Below, piece after piece: positions 1-9,653 of a DNA stretch of 64,000 bases; within the stretch, counting starts at the first letter, position 1; the number at the start of each line of letters is the position of its first letter. Source of the DNA: Photobacterium sp. GB-56 (GTDB taxonomy: Bacteria; Pseudomonadota; Gammaproteobacteria; Enterobacterales; Vibrionaceae). A program made the position numbers and the translations under genes. The stretch lies in assembly GCF_003026105.1 (NCBI RefSeq), contig NZ_PYNW01000003.1, forward strand, positions 248,001 through 312,000. Direction: 5' to 3'. The notes beneath the pieces are model-generated. The model did no database searches. It saw only the letters and a program-made list of their open reading frames with translations, and had not been told where the DNA came from.

Positions 1-1533
1 GCCGTACTTAATAGTGGGGTAAGTTATACCGGTGATGAAAATTACAGTGGTAAAGATGAGTTAACCATTACGACTAACGATGGCGGCAATACAGGCTCTG
101 GCGGTAACCAAGCTGCAACTAATAAAGTTGAAATTAATGTAGCTCCTAAAGCAGATGCGCCATCATTAAGTATCAGTCCGGAACATTTACAAACAGCAGC
201 GATAAGAAGCTCTGTTGGTACCATGTTGCCACTGATTGGCTTAATTGCTGCGGCATCCGCAGATGCATCTGAAACCTTAACCGTTAAGTTAACGAATTTA
301 GGTTCAGGTCAGGTTGTTGATAAAGACGGTAATGTTATTGGTAAAGATCTTGGTAATGGTCATTGGGAAGTGCCAGCTGACAAGGTTGATGGCTTGTATA
401 TCAAAGATCTTGACCAAGGTACGCACTCAATTAATGTTGTCGCGGTTTCGACTGAATCTGATGGCTCTTATGCAGAATCTGCACCTGTAAATATCAATAT
501 CGTTGTAGATGATTTATCGCAAACAAATAACGTTATTGGTCACAATTCAAATGTGAGTGGCGATAATCTGATCATCGACAGTACTGCAGCAGCAACGCTT
601 TACGGTGGTGATGGTGATGATGTACTGGTTGGTGGTTTAGGCTCTGATATCCTTGTTGGTGGTGCTGGTGATGACATTCTATGGGGTGGGGAGCTAGGCG
701 GTCATGGTGATGGGGTGAAAGATACCTTCCTATGGTCAGAAAGTGATTTCGGTACGGCAAATGCCCCCGCGACAGATAAGATCATGGACTTTGAAGTTGG
801 TATCGATACTATCAGCCTAGGTGATGCATTAGACACGAAAGATATTCACTCATTAGCGGATTTGAATAATCGTCTGAATCTCACTGAGCAAGATGGGAGT
901 ACCTTAATTCAGATCTCTAACGATCAAGATAAGGTAGTGCAGAATATCATTCTAGATGGTGTGTCTAACCATGACTTATTTGGTAGTACATCTAGTGAGA
1001 TGACTGCAACGGATAAAGTGACAACGTTATTGAATAACGGCAGCCTTGAGCTTAGTAAGAACTTTGGTAATGAAGAGAGCAATGACTTAATCGCAGATAG
1101 CCAAGGTGAGTCTTTATTTGGTTTCGATGGTGACGACAATTTACTCGCGGGTACTGGAAATGACATCTTATCTGGCGGTGCTGGTGATGATCTCTTTACT
1201 TGGCATGAAACATCGCTATCTAATAGCAATAATACCGATACTATTGCTGATTTTGAGCTTGGTAAAGATAAGATTGATATCCGAGAATTGCTTGGCAATG
1301 ATGATAGTGGTAAGTCAGATATGGATAACTTATTGGATCATGTAAGTGCAGGTGTTGATGATAAAGGTAATGTTAATCTTGATATCACAACAGATGACGG
1401 TAAGACGCAAAATATTGTCTTAGATAATATTCATCCGGCCCATGATCTTGGGTTAGTGGATGGGGCTTCTTCTGTTGATATTATGAATTCACTGTTTGAT
1501 CACAATGCATTTAAGATAGATAGCGGTCACTAA
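1..1533 (+). CDS. C-terminal end of a large RTX/VCBS-type adhesin (5' end outside window)
   Basis: The reading frame is open from base 1, so the first ATG in the window (223) is internal. The visible 510 residues start in a repeat-type extracellular domain and continue into glycine/aspartate nonapeptide calcium-binding repeats (bases ~601-690, e.g. YGGDGDDVLVGG). These are followed by a block of the type D-x-F-x-W ... D-x-I-x-DF-x-x-G-x-D. The same arrangement recurs at ~1115-1290 (FDGDDNLLAG, then TIADFELGKDKIDI). Such modules are the C-terminal type I secretion target regions of Vibrio RTX adhesins. The protein is inferred to be secreted by an ABC/TolC-type I system and to mediate surface attachment. 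The secretion genes are not in view. A terminator follows directly. Confidence 0.9.
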   Translation, partial: AVLNSGVSYTGDENYSGKDELTITTNDGGNTGSGGNQAATNKVEINVAPKADAPSLSISPEHLQTAAIRSSVGTMLPLIGLIAAASADASETLTVKLTNLGSGQVVDKDGNVIGKDLGNGHWEVPADKVDGLYIKDLDQGTHSINVVAVSTESDGSYAESAPVNINIVVDDLSQTNNVIGHNSNVSGDNLIIDSTAAATLYGGDGDDVLVGGLGSDILVGGAGDDILWGGELGGHGDGVKDTFLWSESDFGTANAPATDKIMDFEVGIDTISLGDALDTKDIHSLADLNNRLNLTEQDGSTLIQISNDQDKVVQNIILDGVSNHDLFGSTSSEMTATDKVTTLLNNGSLELSKNFGNEESNDLIADSQGESLFGFDGDDNLLAGTGNDILSGGAGDDLFTWHETSLSNSNNTDTIADFELGKDKIDIRELLGNDDSGKSDMDNLLDHVSAGVDDKGNVNLDITTDDGKTQNIVLDNIHPAHDLGLVDGASSVDIMNSLFDHNAFKIDSGH

Positions 1534-1550
1534 ATAGAAAAATAGAATAT

Positions 1551-1579
1551 AAAAGCAGCCCTTAGTGGCTGCTTTTTTT
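1551..1579 (+). terminator. Rho-independent terminator of the adhesin gene
   Basis: A 7-bp stem AGCAGCC/GGCTGCT with a short loop is followed by eight T residues, 18 bases after the adhesin stop. Confidence 0.9.
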
Positions 1580-1775
1580 TACCTAAAACTGCGTAGTTAT
1601 TCATTTAATTTACAATAAGTGCAGAAAACAAGCCTATATAAAGGAAACTTACGAACGATATAAAATAATAATCTATAAATAATGACTAATTAGACATAAA
1701 CGTGTTTTGTTGCGGTAAATGTAAAAATTTTGTTATGTTAATTGCTATGTATTTAGCGGATGACATGGATGGAAA

Positions 1776-3110
1776 ATGAAAGCATTTGAAGCGAATTTTG
1801 ATGGTTTAGTGGGCCCGACGCATAATTATAGCGGTTTAGCTTACGGTAATCTTGCGTCAGCTAAGAACAGCGCCAAAGCGTCTAATCCTAAGCAAGCAGC
1901 GAAACAAGGGCTGGCAAAAATGAAAACCCTTGCTGATTTAGGCTTAGTACAAGGGATCATTGCACCACAAGAAAGACCAGATATTGCTACGCTCCGTAGT
2001 TTGGGCTTTTCTGGCTCAGATAAAAATATTATCCAGCAGGTAGCAAAACATAATCCCAAGTTACTAGCATCTTGCTATTCAGCTTCCAGTATGTGGACAG
2101 CCAATGCAGCCACAGTATCACCATCTGCTGATACTGTTGATAAGCGGGTACATTTCACCCCAGCTAATTTAGTTAATCAGTTTCACCGTTCAATCGAGCA
2201 TGTGACAACAGGGAAGATTTTAAAAGCGATGTTTTCGAGTGAACAACATTTCCATCACCATAGCGCTTTACCTTCAGTGAATCATTTTGGTGATGAAGGG
2301 GCGGCCAATCACACCCGCTTTTGTCGTGAATATGGTGAAGCTGGCGTTGAGTTTTTTGTTCACGGTCGTCATGCTTTTGATAGTCGTTTTATTCAACCAA
2401 AGAAATATCCAGCAAGGCAAACCTTTGAGGCTTGTCAAGCTATAGCACGGTTACACCAATTAGATGAGCAGCAAGTTGTGATTGCTCAGCAAAATCCTGC
2501 TGTGATTGACCAAGGTGTATTCCATAATGATGTGATTGCTGTTGGTAATAGAGATTTATTGTTTTGTCACGAGCAAGCGTATGTTGATCAAACGAAAGTG
2601 TATGCAGAGTTAAAACAAAAAATGGGTGAGGACTTTAAGATCATTGAAGTGCCTACTTCGAGTGTGTCGATTGACAGTACAATCTCCAGCTATTTATTTA
2701 ATTCGCAATTATTGTCATTACCCAATGGGGAGACTGTGCTGGTTTTACCGCAAGAGTGTGAAGAAAATAGCCAAGTTAAACGCTATGTAGAGCAATTAGT
2801 AACGAGTCAGCAAGGCATTGATAAAGTGATGATCTTTGATTTGAAGCAGAGTATGGCAAATGGTGGAGGACCAGCATGCTTACGACTACGTGTCGTGCTT
2901 AATGAACAAGAACTGCAAGCTGTAAATCCTGAGGTGTTAATGTCAGATGATAAATTTTCTGTTTTAAACCAGTGGGTTGATAAGCATTATCGTGATCGTT
3001 TAGTTGAAGCTGATTTAGCTGATCCCAATTTACTGGTAGAATCTCGCACCGCATTAGATGAACTGACTCAGATACTTAATTTAGGCTCGGTGTATAACTT
3101 TCAACAGTGA
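1776..3110 (+). CDS. astB: N-succinylarginine dihydrolase AstB
   Basis: The 444-residue product matches AstB over its whole length. It has the N-terminal [18 protein letters not shown] signature, the central [13 protein letters not shown] segment that carries a catalytic His in the family, and the C-terminal [11 protein letters not shown] segment with the nucleophilic Cys at about residue 368. AstB hydrolyses N2-succinylarginine to succinylornithine, CO2 and ammonia in the arginine succinyltransferase (AST) pathway in the cytoplasm. The other ast genes are not adjacent, so astB stands alone here. The start is the ATG at 1776, a few bases after a purine-rich GGATGG. No terminator is obvious after the stop. 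Confidence 0.95.
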   Translation: MKAFEANFDGLVGPTHNYSGLAYGNLASAKNSAKASNPKQAAKQGLAKMKTLADLGLVQGIIAPQERPDIATLRSLGFSGSDKNIIQQVAKHNPKLLASCYSASSMWTANAATVSPSADTVDKRVHFTPANLVNQFHRSIEHVTTGKILKAMFSSEQHFHHHSALPSVNHFGDEGAANHTRFCREYGEAGVEFFVHGRHAFDSRFIQPKKYPARQTFEACQAIARLHQLDEQQVVIAQQNPAVIDQGVFHNDVIAVGNRDLLFCHEQAYVDQTKVYAELKQKMGEDFKIIEVPTSSVSIDSTISSYLFNSQLLSLPNGETVLVLPQECEENSQVKRYVEQLVTSQQGIDKVMIFDLKQSMANGGGPACLRLRVVLNEQELQAVNPEVLMSDDKFSVLNQWVDKHYRDRLVEADLADPNLLVESRTALDELTQILNLGSVYNFQQ

Positions 3111-3486
3111 TCTTTACATAAACAAAAGGCGATAAGTTGAGTGTAAGTATTTTTTATGATGAATGAAAAAATTGTAAGGCATCTTTAAACGACGCGAGAC
3201 GAAATTTTGAGAATAACTCAATTAATTAGATGATGGTGAGGTATCGCGAGTTTAATGACTAAGGAAGAGACAAAGCGGGAAATAATGCTGAACTCTACTT
3301 TTTTATTAAATTGTTAACTGTGATTTGTTAGATGAATAATCGATTCTTTAGCCATTAAGAATGGATTTAAAGTCTGCAAGTAATTTTATTGTTTAAGCTT
3401 GACCTGTTTTAGCGCTAAACGTGATAATACGGCTATAAATTAGTGTGTCTACACTGATAAATAATAATGAATGTTACGGAGTTTCA
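3111..3486. other. Intergenic region, nothing recognised
   Basis: 376 AT-rich bases between astB and the DUF2058 gene. No convincing hairpin, RNA or ORF was seen. A promoter for the downstream gene must lie here but was not resolved. Confidence 0.5.
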
Positions 3487-4008
3487 ATGGCAAAGCTAAG
3501 TCTACAAGAGCAGATGCTAAAAGCAGGGCTTATAGATAAGAAGAAGCTTAAAAAGGCGGGTAAAACCACTAAAAAATCTCGTACTCAAGCGAAAGAAGCA
3601 AAAGCTGCTGTTGAAGCAAATCGCATAGCACAGCTAGAAAAAGATAAAGAGCTTAATCGCGTTCGTGATGAAGAGATCAAAGCGAAAGAGCTGGCTGCTC
3701 AAATTAAACAGCTTATTGAAATGAATCGCTTGGATCGTCAGAGTGGTGATATCGGTTACAATTTTACTGATGGTTCAACGGTTAAAAAGATCTATGTTGA
3801 TAAAGTAATGCAAAATCAGCTAGTAAATGGTCGTTTAGCGATTGCACGTTACCTTGATGGCTATGAAGTAATCCCCGCTTCTGTCGCAGATAAGATTGCA
3901 CAACGTGATGAAGAATCTATTGTATTAAATAATACAGTGGCTGACAGTATTGCAGATGAAGATGATCCGTACGCAGACTTCGTTATTCCAGATGATTTGA
4001 TGTGGTAA
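3487..4008 (+). CDS. DUF2058 (YaiL-like) protein
   Basis: 173 residues starting MAKLSLQEQMLKAGL, the hallmark of the DUF2058/YaiL family of nucleoprotein-associated proteins. Residues ~15-80 are highly charged and predicted to form a lysine-rich coiled coil. The C-terminal half is a compact domain (YNFTDGSTVKKIYV ... YEVIPA) ending in an acidic tail. The ATG at 3487 is preferred over an in-frame one at 3445 because it follows ACGGAG at a good distance and gives the conserved N-terminus. The molecular function of the family is not established. It is a single gene with its own terminator. Confidence 0.88.
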   Translation: MAKLSLQEQMLKAGLIDKKKLKKAGKTTKKSRTQAKEAKAAVEANRIAQLEKDKELNRVRDEEIKAKELAAQIKQLIEMNRLDRQSGDIGYNFTDGSTVKKIYVDKVMQNQLVNGRLAIARYLDGYEVIPASVADKIAQRDEESIVLNNTVADSIADEDDPYADFVIPDDLMW

Positions 4009-4041
4009 GAATATCTTACTGATTAAATAGGTTCAGAGATT

Positions 4042-4092
4042 AAAAACCGATATAGCTAAAGCAAGTAGGCTCTTAGCGTTATCGGTTTTTTT
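4042..4092 (+). terminator. Hairpin terminator after the DUF2058 gene
   Basis: Imperfect long stem: AAAACCGATA at 4043 pairs with TATCGGTTTT ending at 4089, with inner CTAA/TTAG pairing, then a T run. The remaining ~270 bases up to 4364 show nothing recognisable. Confidence 0.75.
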
Positions 4093-4364
4093 ATACGCGT
4101 TTTTTAACCTTCGTAATTGCAGCGCATCAGCATATTATTTTTATCGCTAAATCATAGAGTACTGCGCAATATTCACGCTATCGTTTGCGTGTGCAATAAT
4201 TAAACACACAGATGTAAATATGATAAAAATAGCATGGTATATAATGCGAATGTTTATCATTTGTGGTTTATTGATAGCATGATGTAGTACTTAATGATGC
4301 AAGTTCTTGAACATATCAATTCGATTGTGATTCAGAAAATCATCAACATAGCAGGACAATAATA

Positions 4365-6068
4365 ATGAATAGTGATATCGCTCGTTGGTTGGAACGCGAT
4401 CCTGACCCAAAAACACGAAATGAATTAGAACAGCTTATCCAAGACAATAATCAAGCAGAGTTAACGGATCGTTTTAACGGTCGATTAGCTTTTGGTACAG
4501 CAGGATTACGCGGAGTTGTTGGTGCTGGGCCTAATCGAATGAACCGCTTAGTCATTCAAGAAACAGCGGCAGGATTGGGGCAATATCTGTTACGTTCAGT
4601 CCCTGAAGCGGCCAGTAAAGGTGTTGTTATTGGTTATGATGGGCGTCCTGATTCACAACAATTTGCACATGACACAGCATCAGTATTAACCGCACAAGGC
4701 ATTAAAGTCTATTTAACGGTAAAAGTGGCACCAACGCCAGTTGTTGCATTTGGCGTGAAACATCTTCATACCGCTGCTGCTGTTGTTGTTACTGCCAGCC
4801 ATAATCCTCCGCAATACAATGGCTTTAAAGTTTACTGGGAAAATGGTGCACAGATTATTCCGCCGCAAGATGCTGGAATCGCCGATGAAATTGATAAAGC
4901 GACAAAACATGAATTGTCGTATTTACCGCTAGAAGAGGCTGAAGATAAAGGGCTACTCGTTTGGCTAGATGAAGACTACTACCAAGCTTATCGCCAAACG
5001 ATGAATACCAATCCGTTATTGATAAATCGCACCAATCCGCAATCAATTAACATCGCTTATACGGCAATGCATGGTGTTGGTGCTGAAATGGCAGAAACAT
5101 TATTAGCTGATGCTGGATTTGACCATGTTTACAGTGTTGCAGCGCAAAGAGAGCCTGATGGTACTTTCCCTACGGTCAAATTCCCTAACCCTGAAGAAAC
5201 TGGCGCGATGGATCTTGTTATTGCGGAAGCAAAAAAACACGATGCAGTATTAGCTTGTGCCAATGATCCAGATGCAGATCGCTTTGCTGTTGCTGTACGT
5301 CGTGACGACGGTGAATACCAAATGCTAACAGGGGATCAGGTTGGTACATTATTCGGCTATTACTTATTAAGCCATGCACATGCCAATCAAAACCTAGTGG
5401 GGAATACAATTGTATCTTCAAGCTTACTTGGCAAGATTGCGACGACTCTTGGAGCGCGTTATTACCAAACGTTAACGGGCTTTAAGTGGCTAACTAATGT
5501 AGCGATGGCACAACAAACAGAAGAGCATCAATTCCTGTTCGCATACGAAGAAGCATTGGGCTACACCATTGGTAGTAAGGTGTGGGACAAAGATGGTTTA
5601 TCTGCATTAGTTGCGTTTGCACAATTAACCGCAGAGTTGCATGCTAAAGGGCAGACTATTTGGGATCAATTAGAAGCTATCTATCGTGAGCATGGTTTGT
5701 ATATTAATGCGCAACGTAGCATTGCATTGGATCCAACCGCTGCGCCTATCGGTGATACATTACGCCATCAACCACCAACAGAGATTGCAGGGTTACCGAT
5801 TGTATGCACAGAAGATTATAAGCAATCGTTGAGAACATTTAGTGATGGTACAGTTGAAGGTATTGAATTACCCGTTAGCGATGTATTGATCTATCACTTA
5901 CAAGGTGGGGCTCGCGTTATTGTTAGGCCTTCAGGGACGGAGCCAAAGATAAAATGTTACTACGAAGTAGTAGAGCCAATGTTACATGAAGATACCATGA
6001 TTCATGCCCAGCAACGTGCTCAAGAAGCGATGGATATGTTGATTGAAAAGCACCAACAGTCATTGTAA
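4365..6068 (+). CDS. Phospho-sugar mutase (phosphoglucomutase/phosphomannomutase, PGM2-like)
   Basis: 567 residues of the alpha-D-phosphohexomutase superfamily. Seen in order: N-terminal FGTAGLRG; the phosphoserine loop TASHNPP with Ser145; the metal-binding loop DPDADR at residues 301-306; the sugar-recognition EEALGY; and the C-terminal phosphate-binding RPSGTEPKIK. All catalytic elements are intact. The length and spacing fit the PGM2/PgcA branch rather than the ~546-residue Pgm or ~450-residue ManB types. It probably interconverts hexose-1- and -6-phosphates, or pentose phosphates, in the cytoplasm. Substrate preference cannot be read from sequence. It is monocistronic by spacing. Confidence 0.92.
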   Translation: MNSDIARWLERDPDPKTRNELEQLIQDNNQAELTDRFNGRLAFGTAGLRGVVGAGPNRMNRLVIQETAAGLGQYLLRSVPEAASKGVVIGYDGRPDSQQFAHDTASVLTAQGIKVYLTVKVAPTPVVAFGVKHLHTAAAVVVTASHNPPQYNGFKVYWENGAQIIPPQDAGIADEIDKATKHELSYLPLEEAEDKGLLVWLDEDYYQAYRQTMNTNPLLINRTNPQSINIAYTAMHGVGAEMAETLLADAGFDHVYSVAAQREPDGTFPTVKFPNPEETGAMDLVIAEAKKHDAVLACANDPDADRFAVAVRRDDGEYQMLTGDQVGTLFGYYLLSHAHANQNLVGNTIVSSSLLGKIATTLGARYYQTLTGFKWLTNVAMAQQTEEHQFLFAYEEALGYTIGSKVWDKDGLSALVAFAQLTAELHAKGQTIWDQLEAIYREHGLYINAQRSIALDPTAAPIGDTLRHQPPTEIAGLPIVCTEDYKQSLRTFSDGTVEGIELPVSDVLIYHLQGGARVIVRPSGTEPKIKCYYEVVEPMLHEDTMIHAQQRAQEAMDMLIEKHQQSL

Positions 6069-6091
6069 GTAAATTGATTTAATAGAACGAT

Positions 6092-6144
6092 GATGAGTGC
6101 GGCATTAATCGATCACCAATGATCTATTTTGCCGCATCTTTTAT
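6092..6144 (+). terminator. Possible terminator after the mutase gene
   Basis: GCGGCA (6099) can pair with TGCCGC (6130) across a 25-base loop, followed by ATCTTTTAT. The stem is short and the loop long, so this is tentative. Confidence 0.45.
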
Positions 6145-6293
6145 GCCGGTGACTGCGGCAAACAACGTGGAAGTAGTTATGCAGATTAAAGGTCATTTGG
6201 CTATGCATGTGAAACGGTAAACAAGATGCTATCGTGAAACATTTACGTGTATAATCAGCAAATAATATACTATTTAAAAGTTAGGGTTTTCCT

Positions 6294-6470
6294 ATGCATG
6301 ATTTAAATTTATCTATACCTGATGATTACGAAAAAGAGCCAGAGCTCCCTATTCCCGAGCTTGATGAGCAGAAGAAAATTGTTGCTGAATTAAAGCGATT
6401 AGAAGAGGCGGGTGAGCTAACACCAGAAATTCTTCATGCATTTATGACCGGTGAAAGAAAACCGGAATAA
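6294..6470 (+). CDS. Small acidic conserved-looking protein, 58 aa
   Basis: The open frame begins MHDLNLSIPDDYEKEPELP and ends in GERKPE. It is rich in Glu and Pro with an amphipathic middle (KKIVAELKRLEEAGELTPEI) that looks like a short helix-turn-helix or DNA/protein docking peptide. There is no signal peptide, membrane span or recognised domain. The upstream sequence TTAGGG is only a weak ribosome site. The codon pattern is consistent with a real gene. It is free-standing between the mutase and another hypothetical. Function unknown. Confidence 0.6.
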   Translation: MHDLNLSIPDDYEKEPELPIPELDEQKKIVAELKRLEEAGELTPEILHAFMTGERKPE

Positions 6471-6677
6471 GTATCAACTGAGCCTCTGTATTAAGATGAT
6501 TTTGTCAAATATATAGGGGCTTGATTATTTCTGTAATTATCGATACTAACAAATTGATAATATAAACAAAAAAGTCATTTAATATAGGTTCTAAGTAGTA
6601 ACAAAATAGCATATGACATAAGCATTTGATTGCATTAATGTGTGCTTATTATTACGGCTGTGTGAGCATACCTATAT

Positions 6678-6995
6678 ATGTATTATGTGACCGCCAAGAA
6701 TATATTTCTAAGTGGCTGGGGGCGTGCAGGTAAGTTTGATTGTTATGTTTGTATTATTTGTAAAACAAGGCATGAAGCAAGTATTGTTGCAGTGAATGCT
6801 CAATATCGTTCAGATCTGCAGCGAGTAAAAATACATTCAAAAATCCCATTATCGTTAACAGAAGATACGTTAAAGATTGGTCGGCATATCCTTACTGCTT
6901 ACATTGTAAAAGTACTCGACAAAACCACAGAGCCTAAACTATTTATGCCTAATTATTTTCAATATAGATCTAAACCGAAAATACTAAAACGATAG
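6678..6995 (+). CDS. Hypothetical protein, 105 aa
   Basis: 105 residues, basic, with a cysteine cluster near the N-terminus (CYVCIICKTRHEA) that could be a metal site or simply chance. There is no signal peptide and no family that I recognise. The ribosome site is weak (GAG 11 bases upstream), so the exact start and even the reality of the gene are less certain than for its neighbours. Confidence 0.45.
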   Translation: MYYVTAKNIFLSGWGRAGKFDCYVCIICKTRHEASIVAVNAQYRSDLQRVKIHSKIPLSLTEDTLKIGRHILTAYIVKVLDKTTEPKLFMPNYFQYRSKPKILKR

Positions 6996-7017
6996 GTAAG
7001 ATGTCTTATGGTCAGTA

Positions 7018-7063
7018 TTTAGGATCTAACGCAATAACAATATGATAAAGATCAGATCCTAAA
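7018..7063. repeat. Inverted repeat between convergent genes
   Basis: TTTAGGATCT at 7018 is the exact reverse complement of AGATCCTAAA at 7054, with a 26-base spacer. It sits in the gap where the 105-aa gene and the 81-aa gene converge, so it may act as a weak bidirectional terminator. There is no strong T run on either strand. Confidence 0.45.
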
Positions 7064-7071
7064 GTATTTAA

Positions 7072-7317
7072 TTAGTGATGTTTCACACCGTTACGAACAA
7101 TATCTTTACCATTATCATAAACATCTTGGCTTAACCAGCGTCCATAAATCAACTGCTGATTCTTATCAAAAACAGCGATGAAAGGGCGACCATCAGCGTT
7201 ATTTTTAGCTAAGCCAATGCCTTCTACATCTTTTAAGCCTAAACCACCATTTTCAATTGAGATAATAAAGGTTTTTAACTCTTCTAGCGTTTCAATAACG
7301 TCTTGTTCAATTTTCAT
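7072..7317 (-). CDS. Hypothetical protein, 81 aa
   Basis: 81 residues (MKIEQDVIETLEELKTF...), with an N-terminal acidic helix followed by a small beta-rich region (ADGRPFIAVFDKNQQLIYGRW). It has no signal peptide or membrane span. The composition looks like a genuine small cytoplasmic protein, but the family is not recognised. It is convergent with the upstream 105-aa ORF and co-directional with the questin-oxidase gene 218 bases away. Confidence 0.6.
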   Translation of the reverse strand: MKIEQDVIETLEELKTFIISIENGGLGLKDVEGIGLAKNNADGRPFIAVFDKNQQLIYGRWLSQDVYDNGKDIVRNGVKHH

Positions 7318-7535
7318 TTGTTAATTACCACATAGTAAAAAAGCGTAAGCTGTTTATAAAATAACGTAGATCTAAATTTAACTCTACAGGGTAATACTCT
7401 ACCTCTGATGCTTTATTTTTGAAATGGCTAGCTTTGTATCGTATAAGATTACGTTAAATAAATGAAAGTTTCACAAACGGACTGCATAGAAAATAGCCAT
7501 ATAAACATCATCATATGGCTGGATATTACTTAATA

Positions 7536-8480
7536 TTAAAGGCTTTCATTGGCTATACATTGATTCGCAATATACTTTAATTCTGCCAATGGATAGCGCT
7601 TATAAAGCTCACTACAGCTGTATATCAACGTTATCGTGTGATCATTGTTACTTAAAGCTCCACGTGTGATCGTTTCAAGCCAACTTAGGTGAGGGGGAGG
7701 CGGTAATACATCACGAGATTGCGGAAGGTTTTTTCCTACCGTCGCAAAAGCGGCTGTATAACTTTGCCAAAACCATTGTAATGCTGTTTGTTGATCTGGG
7801 AAATATTGTAACAGTTCGATAAAAGCGTGAACGGCAGTAATACCATATAAGAAGGTGGAGTCACTTGTTTTACGGTAATACTCAACAACTAGCTGCAATA
7901 CTTTTTCTATTGTTATATCAACAGGGACGGGAGCAAGCTTTAGATAGTTAGGATGCTGTGCCACCTCAAAAATACGCTGACTAGCATTATTGGTTTGGAA
8001 TGAGCTATTTGAAAAAGCATACACCAGTTGCTCTAACTGCTGCTCTGCGTTGTATTTCTCTGTTATCGATAATGGAGTAATAAGTTGATAGCTTTGTTCC
8101 CAATAGGCTAATGCATAAGCGATCTCACGTTGCTGCTGGCTTTTTATCGCATAAGATAACCGTATCATGCATTGGAAAGCTTGCGCATTAAAACTAGCAA
8201 TTAACCTTGGCATATAGGCGATGAGTGTTGCTTCAACGCCATCATTTTTAATACGTTGCTCAATTTTATCCGCTTGTTTAATAAAGGGCTCATTACGAGC
8301 GACGTTTTCAAGCTGTGATATATATTGATGATAAAAAAGTAATATACGCTCGTCGTTAGCACCCATTTGATCAAGTGCAACTAAAGTCATTGGTAAATGA
8401 TTACTGATCCCATTTTTATAGGTCGGTTGAAATTGTAATCCCGCTACAATTAATTCGTTAGTTAATAATGATGTTTTCAT
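7536..8480 (-). CDS. Questin oxidase family protein (DUF4243)
   Basis: 314 residues. The N-terminal NGISNHLPMTLVALDQMGA corresponds to the N-H-x-P-M-x-x-x-A-L-x-x-x-G-A signature of the questin oxidase family. The later segment FLYGITAVHAFIEL matches the second conserved His-containing block of that family. Fungal members perform an oxygen-dependent Baeyer-Villiger-type cleavage of an anthraquinone. Bacterial members are uncharacterised and the substrate here is unknown. The protein is predicted helical and cytoplasmic with no signal peptide. It is monocistronic, with no pathway gene beside it. Confidence 0.75.
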   Translation of the reverse strand: MKTSLLTNELIVAGLQFQPTYKNGISNHLPMTLVALDQMGANDERILLFYHQYISQLENVARNEPFIKQADKIEQRIKNDGVEATLIAYMPRLIASFNAQAFQCMIRLSYAIKSQQQREIAYALAYWEQSYQLITPLSITEKYNAEQQLEQLVYAFSNSSFQTNNASQRIFEVAQHPNYLKLAPVPVDITIEKVLQLVVEYYRKTSDSTFLYGITAVHAFIELLQYFPDQQTALQWFWQSYTAAFATVGKNLPQSRDVLPPPPHLSWLETITRGALSNNDHTITLIYSCSELYKRYPLAELKYIANQCIANESL

Positions 8481-8718
8481 CTATCGCTTCCATGCAATTT
8501 ACAACATATTCAATATTAGACGTTCAAAGTAAGAGTGCCTACTTTAAATCGTTTAACTGATTGAAAAATAGTCATATAAAGGAAGTTTTTGATAAATAAA
8601 AAATGAGCTTATTGGCGAGGTTTTTAGCAAAATTGATGAAATCTTATAACTGAGTAATAGCACCATACATTTGCAAACTACATTGTTCTATTAAGAGATG
8701 ATTAATAGGTTGTAGTTT

Positions 8719-9612
8719 ATGGCTTGGCGAATATTTTTAACGTTGATAGCGTGTGGTTCAATGATGGCTTGTAACAGTGATAATGCAAATGCGGTAAAAG
8801 TTAATACAACGCCAGAACCAGTACAATCAGAATCAGTTGAAGTGCAAGCGGTAGATGATAACTTGTCTGAGTCTGAGTCTGAGTCTGAGTCTGAGATCTT
8901 GACTCAATCGGCTCCAGAACCTGAATGCGACTTAGAAAGTGTTAATTTACTCGATTTTGTTCCTTGGCAACGTGAAGAAGGCTGGTGGGTTGGCGAATAT
9001 ACCTTTTTAGGGGCAGATGGTGATCCCAATGTTTCTGCGAGTTGGCCATATCGTTACGATCACTATCGCGGATTTATCCATTTAGAAGTCATTGGCAACA
9101 GTATTAAACAGCGTAATGTGTTTTTGTATCCAGCTAAAAATTCATCTGAATGTGATTCTGTTGAAGATGTTGTTGGCTCTGGTATATGCGGTGATAACGG
9201 TAATGAAAAAGTCTTTAGTGCTGATCAAAGCGCGTCAGATTGTGATGGTAATTTATCTGGACCATTTGAAGCTTTTGGCATGACGCTAAGTACCACAACA
9301 ACATTGATTGGTGATGATACTGTACTGTATCAAGTGCGTTTACCCGATGGGAGTTTTACCCAAAATCAGCTAACGACACTACCACCGAACGATACGCGAG
9401 TGCGTACTGCTCAAGGTTTCTTTATGGGATCATCAACATATGCGAGTTACTATCGAGAGCGTAAGGTAACAAAAGAAGAGTTTGTGCAGTTATTAGAAGA
9501 AACACGCCAAGAATACAATATATTAGAGCTTGATTATTGTGGTTATGATTCGGGTGGTAACCCAAGCAACGTATCCTGTGATGAACATTTTGGTGTGGCG
9601 TTGGGAGATTAA
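8719..9612 (+). CDS. Predicted lipoprotein with Ser-Glu repeat linker
   Basis: 297 residues. The N-terminus has a short hydrophobic stretch ending in the lipobox SMMAC, so lipidation at Cys18 and an outer-membrane location are inferred. An acidic low-complexity linker follows, containing five Ser-Glu dipeptides encoded by a perfect 6-base repeat. The rest is a globular domain with several cysteines (CDLESV, SECDSVEDV, SASDCDG, LDYCGYD, VSCDEHF) that could form disulfides. No family is recognised. A strong terminator follows. Confidence 0.75.
   Translation: MAWRIFLTLIACGSMMACNSDNANAVKVNTTPEPVQSESVEVQAVDDNLSESESESESEILTQSAPEPECDLESVNLLDFVPWQREEGWWVGEYTFLGADGDPNVSASWPYRYDHYRGFIHLEVIGNSIKQRNVFLYPAKNSSECDSVEDVVGSGICGDNGNEKVFSADQSASDCDGNLSGPFEAFGMTLSTTTTLIGDDTVLYQVRLPDGSFTQNQLTTLPPNDTRVRTAQGFFMGSSTYASYYRERKVTKEEFVQLLEETRQEYNILELDYCGYDSGGNPSNVSCDEHFGVALGD
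8866..8895 (+). repeat. Five tandem TCTGAG hexanucleotides inside the lipoprotein gene
   Basis: Five uninterrupted copies of TCTGAG, coding for alternating Ser and Glu in the linker after the lipobox. Copy-number change would lengthen or shorten the linker in frame. Confidence 0.95.
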
Positions 9613-9616
9613 ACAT

Positions 9617-9648
9617 AAAGACCAACAAAACATGTTGGTCTTTATTTT
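9617..9648 (+). terminator. Terminator, probably bidirectional
   Basis: AAAGACCAACA pairs perfectly with TGTTGGTCTTT, followed by TATTTTTA. It lies between the lipoprotein gene and the convergent 40-aa lipoprotein gene and can serve both. Confidence 0.9.
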
Positions 9649-9653
9649 TATAA

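Noticed and set aside
924-1298. 124-codon minus-strand ORF inside the adhesin gene
   Set aside because: Serine/leucine-rich shadow of the Asp/Gly-rich repeats on the coding strand.
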